Source: Halomonas halophila (GTDB lineage Bacteria; Pseudomonadota; Gammaproteobacteria; Pseudomonadales; Halomonadaceae). From it: a stretch of 11,691 bases of DNA. The stretch covers positions 1-11,691 of the forward strand of contig DJIP01000191.1 in NCBI GenBank assembly GCA_002433675.1, written 5' to 3'. The notes under the pieces are model-generated. The model was given only the letters and a program-made list of their open reading frames with translations. It ran no database searches and was not told the origin of the DNA. Shown here in pieces: positions 1 through 5,458 of the stretch. Numbering within the stretch: position 1 is the first letter of the stretch; each line of letters opens with the position of its first letter. The position numbers were made by a program, and so were the translations under genes.

Positions 1-420
1 GATGCCGGCACGACCTGGAAGAAGATGGATAGCGGTCCTGCCCAGGCCGTTCGCCGGCTCATCCACTCCGATATGGAGGGGAGCATGCAGACTGGCTGGC
101 TCTATGCGGTGTCCGACGATGCGGTTCGCCTGTCGATGGATTGCTTCTGCGGCTGGCGACCGACCGGGGAGCTCGATGCCGGCAGGGTCTATGATCTGGC
201 CTACAAGCTCGACGATCCCGAACACGTCTATGTGGCCACGGAGCAAGGCCTGTGGCGCAGCGACAATGGCGGCCAGGAGTGGCAGCAAGTAAAGGGTGAT
301 GGCCCGACGTTCGTCACGCTTACGCTTGCGCCGCAGGGAACGCTCTATGCCCTGGATCGCGAGGGGGAGCTCATGCGCAGCGAAGATCAGGGCCAAACCT
401 GGACACCCCCCGATGCGTAA
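1..420 (+). CDS. Asp-box (BNR) repeat beta-propeller protein, 5'-truncated
   Basis: This is the C-terminal 139 residues of a protein whose start lies left of the window; the frame is open from base 1 to TAA at 418-420. Three Asp-box motifs are visible: DAGTTW at the window edge, SDNGGQEW near residue 93 and SEDQGQTW near residue 129. Each lies in a segment of the form 'duration or level readout, then W'. This spacing is typical of BNR/sialidase-like propellers, including the exported photosystem-assembly-like and F510_1955-type proteins. Asp-box proteins are not necessarily glycosidases, and no catalytic residues can be assigned from this fragment. A CxC pair (CFC) lies mid-fragment. The stop codon overlaps the start of the cytochrome gene, so the two are probably co-translated. 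The family call is good; the function is unknown. Confidence 0.8.
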   Translation, partial: DAGTTWKKMDSGPAQAVRRLIHSDMEGSMQTGWLYAVSDDAVRLSMDCFCGWRPTGELDAGRVYDLAYKLDDPEHVYVATEQGLWRSDNGGQEWQQVKGDGPTFVTLTLAPQGTLYALDREGELMRSEDQGQTWTPPDA

Positions 421-871
421 GCGCTGGATCCTCGTCACAACGTGGCTGCTGATGAGTGCCGCCTGGCAGGCCATGGCGGGGGGTGGCCCCTCTTCGCGCG
501 ATACCTCTCGGCTGGAAGAGGGAGAAAGGATCTACCAGCAGTACTGTGCCAGCTGCCACGGCAGCGAGGGCGAGGGCCAGCCGAACTGGGAGCGCCAGAA
601 TGCCCAGGGCGAATTGCCCGCTCCCCCTCACGGGCCGGAGGGGCATACCTGGAAACACTCCGATGCGATGCTCTACCGAATCGTCGCCGAGGGATGGCGC
701 GATCCCTGGAACAAGACCGAGAGACTCACCATGCCGGCCTTCGAGAATGTCCTGACCCCCGCCGAGATCCGCTCCGTGGTGAACTATCTCAAGACGCTAT
801 GGACGCCGGAGCAACGACGTCATCAGGCGGAAGAAAGCGAGGGAGCCCCATTTCCGTCGCAGAGTGATTAG
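413..871 (+). CDS. Exported class I c-type cytochrome, single haem
   Basis: The product is 152 residues. I chose the ATG at 413 because it is followed by a clear export signal (MRKRW, a hydrophobic stretch, then AMA near residue 22). The upstream in-frame codons only read through the propeller gene in another frame. The haem-binding motif CASCH is at residues 45-49 and the likely axial methionine is M107 in LTMPAF, a spacing normal for class I cytochromes. The segment APPH...GHTW (70-80) and the ending LTPAEIRSVVNYLKTLW match small periplasmic cytochromes of the cytochrome c oxidase cbb3-type/class I Pfam group. The gene begins in ATGCGTAA, an 8-base overlap with the preceding stop, and has no obvious Shine-Dalgarno, so translational coupling is likely. 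The protein should be a periplasmic electron carrier; its partner is not in the window. Confidence 0.9.
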   Translation: MRKRWILVTTWLLMSAAWQAMAGGGPSSRDTSRLEEGERIYQQYCASCHGSEGEGQPNWERQNAQGELPAPPHGPEGHTWKHSDAMLYRIVAEGWRDPWNKTERLTMPAFENVLTPAEIRSVVNYLKTLWTPEQRRHQAEESEGAPFPSQSD

Positions 872-883
872 CTGTGGGGCTAG

Positions 884-1075
884 GGAAGCGCTGCGTAAAC
901 ACCTCCGCAGCTGACGGAGAGTCAACCGCAGGGTAAAACCTGGCTTTCTTGCCACTGTCTGACCAAAGCCAACCGATGAAGCAGATTTCTGTCGCTCAGG
1001 CTCAGCAACAGAACAAGAAGAAGGTTCCCCGCAGCGAACGGTGTCTGGGAAGCCTTGAACAGGACATCATGCACG
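884..1075 (+). mobile_element. IS5-family insertion sequence remnant (left end)
   Basis: The sequence GGAAGCGCTGCGTAAAC at 884-900 resembles the left inverted repeat of IS5-family elements (E. coli IS5 begins GGAAGGTGCGAA). About 90 bases later comes a transposase start whose first 25-35 residues match the family's N-terminus. The similarity then stops, and I found no matching right inverted repeat before 1600. The element therefore looks like a deletion derivative with only the first ~190 bases left. The left end starts only 12 bases after the cytochrome stop. The right limit given here is approximate. Confidence 0.6.
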
Positions 1076-1200
1076 CCCCCAAGGTCAGTAGCGGCATTTT
1101 CACCACTACGCTGCTGACATTACTCTCAATACCAGCCCAGAGATGGTGGACATTTCATCGCACGCACGAAGCCCCCTGCGAGAGCGTCACCTTGAGCTGA
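976..1200 (+). pseudogene. Truncated IS5-family transposase
   Basis: The reading frame from ATG 976 (or TTG 949) begins MKQISVAQAQQQNKKK and continues with a stretch like 'R-ERCLGSLEQ'. This resembles the conserved IS5 transposase opening (MKQ-SFA-AEY-KKK-TRRE-FL-EMEQV-PW). After about residue 33 the resemblance is lost, and the frame runs through unrelated residues to a stop at 1198-1200. Family members are about 320 residues long and carry a DDE catalytic domain; all of that domain is missing, so this cannot be active. The assignment rests on remembered family consensus, not a search. Confidence 0.6.
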
Positions 1201-1250
1201 TTGTGGTAGGTTTGCATTTGCTCTCAGCTAGGACTGTCTCTCTCCTACCA
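1195..1250 (+). repeat. Interleaved inverted repeats with pseudoknot-like order
   Basis: Two inverted repeats interlock: AGCTGA (1195-1200) pairs with TCAGCT (1224-1229), and TGGTAGG (1204-1210) pairs with CCTACCA (1244-1250). The order a-b-a'-b' is that of an H-type pseudoknot with spacers of 3, 13 and 14 bases. Arms of 6 and 7 bases could arise by chance, so function is not claimed. Confidence 0.35.
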
Positions 1251-1485
1251 GATGGGGAGTAAGATGGGTAGGAACAAACAAAAAACTATGCACAAAATAA
1301 AACCAACCAACTGTTATATAAATAAAAAAACATCAAATTACATCTTCATATTCAGAATATTGAGTGAGGGCCGCTGTATCCGCCAAGGCCAGCCGAGCGC
1401 TCAGCACAGAAGACGTCTTGACCCTGGCTAGCGAATCTACTAGCATGATAGTCAAGTGGATTGGGAGTTCCCGGTCGGCGCTACA

Positions 1486-1520
1486 GCCTCGGTGGTTTCA
1501 TCGGGGCTTTTCGCTTTTTT
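1486..1520 (+). terminator. Plus-strand Rho-independent terminator-like hairpin
   Basis: GCCTCGGTG (1486-1494), loop GTTT, then CATCGGGGC (1499-1507) forms a 9-pair RNA stem with two G-U pairs. It is followed directly by TTTT (1508-1511) and, after CGC, six more T. This is the usual layout of an intrinsic terminator for a plus-strand transcript. No recognisable gene precedes it, so the terminated RNA is unknown. Because of the G-U pairs the stem is much weaker on the opposite strand. Confidence 0.5.
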
Positions 1521-1549
1521 GTGTACATGCTTAGGCTTATCAAAAAAGC
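1513..1549. repeat. 9-bp perfect inverted repeat with 19-base spacer
   Basis: GCTTTTTTG (1513-1521) and CAAAAAAGC (1541-1549) are exact reverse complements. The site lies 42 bases beyond the stop of the minus-strand DUF3800 gene and may act in 3'-end formation of that transcript, although an A/T-only core makes a weak stem. It overlaps the T-tract of the plus-strand hairpin. Confidence 0.45.
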
Positions 1550-1591
1550 CGGCAAGCGCAAACACTTTAGACAAGCCTTAGCGATACGAAC

Positions 1592-2449
1592 TCAGGTTTC
1601 CGGATAGACCTTCATACCCCTTCCCTCGTATCCATCTCCCGCATCTTCCCGGCCACCATCGCAATAGAACTTCTTTTTCAGTATATCAAACGCTTTGTTT
1701 CTCTGTTCTTTTCTAATAACTTTTAGACCGATAGGACGGGCGACGAGGTCCGAAAGCTGAAGTCCTGAAGACATGGTCTTTTTGTCGGAAAACACCACGT
1801 CAAATGGCAGTTGAATCCCTGCCTGATTGCTTCCATCACAGATCCGACGAAATTCCAACTCCAGTTCTCTATCTTCTTTTTTCCCTCGACACTCAACCAC
1901 TACGTGAGTCTTTTTATTTTCCTCACCTTTTTCCTGAAGAAATTCGTACAAAGTTTCCATACAGAAACGTAAAGCAAGATGATATGGGTTTGATTTATTA
2001 CCATTCTGCTTCTTCAGTTCCCGCTTATCTATAGTACAGCTAATAAGGATGAAATTGCTTTTTTCTACGATGCCAGACAGCCCCGACATGAACTGGTTCT
2101 TATGATCTCGATTTTTGAAAAAACTAAATGCTCCTTTTTCCTTTCGAATCTCATGCTCATGCAAAACCACTTGATCATGCCCAAAATAGTTGAACTTGAA
2201 CTTTTCCAAAGAAGGAACAATTGCTTCACTATAATGACGCTTATGAAAAACACAAAAGGCTAGAACAAAGACTGGATAGTTTGGATCAATACTTGAAAGA
2301 CCATGATCGCCACTTTCGTCTACATATACGATATATTTCCCGAATTCATCATGCATTTCATCAGATGACTCTGTACTAGATCTCGAAACATTAACATTTT
2401 CCTCACTGAACTCGAAAAGGGGAAGTTGACCCGCCTCACCATCCTTCAT
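1592..2449 (-). CDS. DUF3800 family protein, predicted RNase H-like fold
   Basis: The product is 285 residues from ATG at 2449; an in-frame GTG at 2458 is possible, but AGGTGG lies 5 bases before the ATG and decides for it. The DUF3800 opening motif is clear: YIVYVDESGDHG with D44-E45-S46-G47. It is followed by HEHEIRKE near 97-104, VVVECRGKK with E186, and the closing GLQLSDLVARPIG with Q231 and D234. D44, E186 and D234 would fit the acidic site of an RNase H-like fold, which is what structure-based classification suggests for this family; no enzyme activity is established from sequence. QLPLF at residues 8-12 matches the bacterial sliding-clamp-binding pentapeptide. Two sampled 60-base blocks are 33 and 35% GC against roughly 60-65% around, so the gene was probably acquired. 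DUF3800 genes are common in islands and prophages. Confidence 0.85.
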   Translation of the reverse strand: MKDGEAGQLPLFEFSEENVNVSRSSTESSDEMHDEFGKYIVYVDESGDHGLSSIDPNYPVFVLAFCVFHKRHYSEAIVPSLEKFKFNYFGHDQVVLHEHEIRKEKGAFSFFKNRDHKNQFMSGLSGIVEKSNFILISCTIDKRELKKQNGNKSNPYHLALRFCMETLYEFLQEKGEENKKTHVVVECRGKKEDRELELEFRRICDGSNQAGIQLPFDVVFSDKKTMSSGLQLSDLVARPIGLKVIRKEQRNKAFDILKKKFYCDGGREDAGDGYEGRGMKVYPET

Positions 2450-2497
2450 CTCTACCACCTCTCTTCCGCACCAAGCTCTAAAGGAACTTCCATCTCT

Positions 2498-2686
2498 CTA
2501 ATCCAAAATACTACTATCAAACGCCATCCGCTTCGGCTTCCTTAACTCCCAGCGAAAGTTTCTCTGCCAAGTGATTGCGGAAGGCCAAGATAGAACAGCG
2601 CCTTCACTCCCCCCCGACCGATCAGTTGCTTGAGCAAGGCTCAGGAACAATGACGCAGCGACCTGCGCAAGCAACACAGACTCCAT
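2498..2686 (-). CDS. Possible small protein downstream of the LysR gene (doubtful)
   Basis: A 62-residue frame starts at ATG 2684-2686, just 6 bases after the LysR stop. GGGGTGA, which includes that stop, could serve as its ribosome site. Residues 4-19 are hydrophobic and end in AQA, resembling a short secretion signal or single membrane segment. The rest is unremarkable (SITWQRNFRWELRK-like, basic and aromatic). It matches nothing I recognise. It may be a chance frame in the joint between island and backbone. Confidence 0.25.
   Translation of the reverse strand: MESVLLAQVAASLFLSLAQATDRSGGSEGAVLSWPSAITWQRNFRWELRKPKRMAFDSSILD
2625..2675. repeat. Perfect 8-bp inverted repeat enclosing two hairpins
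   Basis: GTTGCTTG (2625-2632) pairs with CAAGCAAC (2668-2675). Between them lie GAGC-aag-GCTC (2632-2642) and CGCAG-cgac-CTGCG (2654-2667), the latter stacking directly on the outer stem. The whole 51-base unit can fold as a three-way junction in RNA or single-stranded DNA. It lies at the junction between the AT-rich island and the LysR gene, within the doubtful small ORF. Confidence 0.45.
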
Positions 2687-2692
2687 AGCAGA

Positions 2693-3529
2693 TCACCCCA
2701 GATGCTCGATCAACTCGCTGATCAATTCGCGGTGCTCGCCGTGCCAGTGGTAGGCCACATAGGCCTTTAGCTCGATGACGGGCGCATCCTTGACCACGAA
2801 CAGCCGCTGCCGGTCACACCAGGGGGCGACGATGTCCTGGGGCAGGTAGGCGGCGCCGCCACACTCAAGAAGCAGGCCGAGGGCGATGCGGCCGCTGTTG
2901 ACTCTGCCGCGCGCCAGTTGGCGCTGCGGAAAGCTGCTCTCGTGGATGCTGGCAAACGCCGTGCCCCATTCGACCCGGATGTAGCCTTCGCCCACTGCCT
3001 GCTCGGCGCGTCTATCCGGCTGGCTTGAGACCATCACCAGCGGGATGGTCGCCACCTCCTCGACCCCTACGCCACTGATGCGCGGGGTGTCGTAGAGGAA
3101 GCCGACGTCGACCATGTTGCGCTCCAGCTTCTCGACCACCCGCAGCGGGGTGCTCTCTTCGGCGCGAACGCCCAGCGTCGGGTAGGCGCGATAGATGGTG
3201 GCGAGCCAGTCCTGCAGGAAGATATCCCAGAGGCTGGCGACCCCCGCCACCACCAGCCGCCGCTGGTGCCGCTCGCTCAGGGCGGTGTCCTCGTAGGCTC
3301 GCTCCCAGGCGTCGAGCAGAAAGCGGGCGTGGCGCTCCATGCGCTCGCCGGCCGGGGTCAAACCGATGTGGTGATGGCCGCGGCTGAACAGCGACAACCC
3401 CAGCTGCGCCTCGAGTTGGCGTATACGTGCGCTGACCGTCGAGGGCGAGACACAGAGGCTCTCTGCGGCCTTGCCGAAATTGCGCAGCCGGCTGACCTCG
3501 AGAAAGGTCTTCAGCAGTTGGGTATCCAC
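2693..3529 (-). CDS. LysR-type transcriptional regulator, HdfR-like
   Basis: The product is 278 residues, normal for the family. It starts at GTG 3529, the point at which the canonical N-terminus MDTQLLKTFLEVSR begins; AGGTGA lies just upstream. Residues 1-60 are the winged helix-turn-helix (FGKAAESLCVSPSTVSARIRQLEAQLGLSLFSR), followed by a linker helix and a type 2 periplasmic-binding-like effector domain (about 90-270). The N-terminus looks most like E. coli HdfR, a regulator linked to flagellar and glutamate genes, but the effector domain is not close enough to transfer that role. The gene is divergent from the SulP transporter with a 114-base gap holding a T-N11-A box. The usual reading is self-repression plus control of the divergent gene, here anion transport. 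That link is inferred from layout. Confidence 0.88.
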   Translation of the reverse strand: MDTQLLKTFLEVSRLRNFGKAAESLCVSPSTVSARIRQLEAQLGLSLFSRGHHHIGLTPAGERMERHARFLLDAWERAYEDTALSERHQRRLVVAGVASLWDIFLQDWLATIYRAYPTLGVRAEESTPLRVVEKLERNMVDVGFLYDTPRISGVGVEEVATIPLVMVSSQPDRRAEQAVGEGYIRVEWGTAFASIHESSFPQRQLARGRVNSGRIALGLLLECGGAAYLPQDIVAPWCDRQRLFVVKDAPVIELKAYVAYHWHGEHRELISELIEHLG

Positions 3530-3545
3530 GGCTCACCTATGCGGT

Positions 3546-3570
3546 TTTTTTGTTCGTGAAGCGCAAAAAA
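3546..3570. promoter_or_regulatory. Candidate LysR-type operator between regulator and SulP gene
   Basis: TTTTTTG (3546-3552) and CAAAAAA (3564-3570) are exact inverted repeats separated by 11 bases. The spacer begins TTCGTGAA, itself a small TTC/GAA dyad. T-N11-A with flanking dyad symmetry is the general LysR-family binding pattern, and the site is 17 bases upstream of the regulator's start. The A/T-rich run continues to 3580, giving a likely promoter area for both genes, but I could not place convincing -35 and -10 boxes. Confidence 0.5.
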
Positions 3571-3643
3571 TTTTGTTTTTCAGGATACCCGCATTTCTCT
3601 AGGCTTGCCCGACCCCCTACTTCTGCCCACCTGAGGTTCCGCC

Positions 3644-5410
3644 ATGGCGTCTTCCCCCAAGCGTTATCTGCCCTTCCTGCGCTGGGGACGTGGCCTCGAC
3701 CGCCGCACCCTGTCGGCGGACATGATGGCGGGCCTGACCGGCGCCATCCTGGTACTCCCTCAGGGTGTCGCCTATGCCTTCATCGCCGGGCTGCCACCGG
3801 AGGTCGGGCTCTACACGGCGATCGTCGCGGCCACGGTGGCGGCGCTGTTCGGCAGTTCCTGGCACATGATCTCAGGCCCCACTGCGGCGCTCTCCATCGT
3901 GCTGGCCAGCGTGATCGGCGGCCTCGGCACGCTGACACCCGACCAATACCTGGGAGCGGCGCTGACCATCACGCTCCTGGTCGGTCTGATCCAGCTGGCC
4001 ATGGGGCTCTTGCGCCTCGGCAATCTGGTGAGTTTCATCTCTCACACGGTGGTCATCGGCTTCACCTCTGGTGCGGCCATCCTGATCGCCACCAGTCAGA
4101 TGGAGCACCTGCTTGGCGTGTCCATCGACGCTCAGGGATTCCTGGCCGAGCTGTCAGCGCTGTTCCGGGCGCTGCCGGATATCAACCTCTACGCATTGGC
4201 CATCGGGCTGATCTCGCTGATCACCTCGCTGGTAGCACGACGCCTCCATCGTCGTAGTCCTCACCTGCTGCTGGGCCTGGCCGCCGGCAGCCTGGCCTGC
4301 TGGTTGATGGATGGCGCCGCCCACGGTGTGGCGCTGGTCGGCACCCTGCCCGGGACCCTGCCACCCGTTACGCTGCCCGAACTGACGCCGGACAGCCTGC
4401 GCGTGCTGACCTCCGGCGCCTTCGCCATCGCCCTGCTGGGGCTGATCGAAGCGGTATCCATCGCCCGCGCCATTGCCCTGCGCTCGCGTCAGGTGATCGA
4501 CGGCAATCAGGAATTCATCGGCCAGGGCCTGTCCAATATCGTGGGGGGCTTCTTCTCCTGCTACGCCAGTTCGGGCTCCTTCACCCGCTCCGGTGCCAAC
4601 TATGACGCAGGCGCCCGCACCCCGCTGGCCTCGGTGTTCGCCGCCCTGCTGCTGTCGCTGATCCTGATCTTCGCCCCGGGCATCACCGCCTACCTGCCGC
4701 TACCCGCCATGGCTGGAGGCATCCTGCTGATCGCCTGGAACCTGATCGACGTCCCGCATATCGTCCATCTGGTGCGCGTCAGTCGCCACGAGGCGATGGT
4801 GCTGGTCGCCACCGTCTCCGCTACCCTGCTCGTCGCACTGGAGTTCGCCATCTATATCGGCGTGCTGCTGTCACTGGTGCTCTATCTAAAGCGCACCTCG
4901 CGCCCTACCGTCATGGAAGTGGCGCCGCGCCAGGATCATCCCCGGCGGCTCATTCGCAACGTCAGACGCTACCAGCTCGAGCAGTGTCCACAGCTCAAGA
5001 TACTGCGCATCGACGGCTCGCTGTTCTTCGGCGCCACCGACCACGTACAGCGGCATCTTCGCGCCTTCACCGCCGAGCCGGGCTCCCGTGCGCTGATCAT
5101 CGGCAAGGGCATCAATTTCATCGACACGGCGGGCGTGGAGATGCTGCTGCAGGAGGTCCGTCGCCTGACGGACCAGGGGGGCGAGCTGATGATCAGCTCG
5201 CTCAAGGGTACGGTGATGGATGAGCTGTGCCGTCGCGGGGATCTGAAGCGAATCGGCGAAGCGCGCTTCTTCGAGACCACCGAGGCGGCCATCACCTCCA
5301 TTACCCCGGCGCTGGATCCAGACGTCTGCCAGGGCTGCGCCAAGCGTGTCTTCGGCGAGTGCGCGTCGAAGCCCTCGCCTGAACACGGTGTCCTGGCAAG
5401 CCAGATCTGA
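3644..5410 (+). CDS. SulP (SLC26) family anion transporter with STAS domain
   Basis: This 588-residue inner-membrane protein moves inorganic anions such as sulfate or bicarbonate, or dicarboxylates, usually with Na+ or H+. The ATG at 3644 is preceded by GAGGT at 6 bases. The family signature LVLPQGVAYAFIAGLPPEVGLYTAI occupies residues 36-60; about 10-14 membrane segments fill residues 25-415, including SGPTAAL at 78-84. The cytoplasmic STAS domain spans roughly 450-555, with IDGSLFFG and the conserved loop FIDTAGVEML, where a Thr follows the Asp as in anti-sigma antagonists. An extra tail carries C562, C565 and C573 (CQGC...GEC). It stands alone, divergent from the LysR gene and convergent with the PLP enzyme gene. 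No carbonic anhydrase or sulfur assimilation gene lies beside it, so the substrate is open. Confidence 0.92.
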   Translation: MASSPKRYLPFLRWGRGLDRRTLSADMMAGLTGAILVLPQGVAYAFIAGLPPEVGLYTAIVAATVAALFGSSWHMISGPTAALSIVLASVIGGLGTLTPDQYLGAALTITLLVGLIQLAMGLLRLGNLVSFISHTVVIGFTSGAAILIATSQMEHLLGVSIDAQGFLAELSALFRALPDINLYALAIGLISLITSLVARRLHRRSPHLLLGLAAGSLACWLMDGAAHGVALVGTLPGTLPPVTLPELTPDSLRVLTSGAFAIALLGLIEAVSIARAIALRSRQVIDGNQEFIGQGLSNIVGGFFSCYASSGSFTRSGANYDAGARTPLASVFAALLLSLILIFAPGITAYLPLPAMAGGILLIAWNLIDVPHIVHLVRVSRHEAMVLVATVSATLLVALEFAIYIGVLLSLVLYLKRTSRPTVMEVAPRQDHPRRLIRNVRRYQLEQCPQLKILRIDGSLFFGATDHVQRHLRAFTAEPGSRALIIGKGINFIDTAGVEMLLQEVRRLTDQGGELMISSLKGTVMDELCRRGDLKRIGEARFFETTEAAITSITPALDPDVCQGCAKRVFGECASKPSPEHGVLASQI

Positions 5411-5438
5411 TCAGCGCCGGACCGGGTGGACGAAGCAG

Positions 5439-5458
5439 CGGAGCCGCTTCAGGCTCCG
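5439..5458. terminator. Hairpin between convergent SulP and PLP-enzyme genes
   Basis: CGGAGCC (5439-5445), loop GCTTCA, GGCTCCG (5452-5458) is a perfect 7-bp stem in the 38-base gap between the two convergent genes. It includes the stop codon (5449-5451) of the minus-strand gene. There is no T-run on either side, so it may be a weak or Rho-assisted terminator, or only an mRNA-end stabiliser. Confidence 0.45.

Larger units (their letters stand above)
1076..1591. other. AT-rich gene-poor segment of an accessory island
   Basis: This stretch lies between the transposase remnant and the DUF3800 gene and has no convincing gene. Bases 1270-1360 are strongly A-rich. Bases 1365-1510 return to moderate GC and hold short palindromes (GAGCGCTC at 1395, AAGACGTCTT at 1410). 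A 56-codon frame from GTG 1364 to about 1533 is open but has no recognisable domain and no clear ribosome site. Structured elements inside it are listed separately. The mixed composition suggests several joined fragments. Confidence 0.6.

Noticed and set aside
1364..1533. 56-codon plus-strand frame from GTG 1364
   Set aside because: No domain, no ribosome site, and it runs through the terminator-like hairpin; kept only as a remark.
1804..2034. 76-codon frame antisense to the DUF3800 gene
   Set aside because: Shadow of a well-supported minus-strand gene.
2625..2675. Integron attC site
   Set aside because: attC sites begin with an AAC-ended core and finish with GTT; here the order is reversed (GTT at the left end, AAC at the right), and no integrase or cassette array is present.
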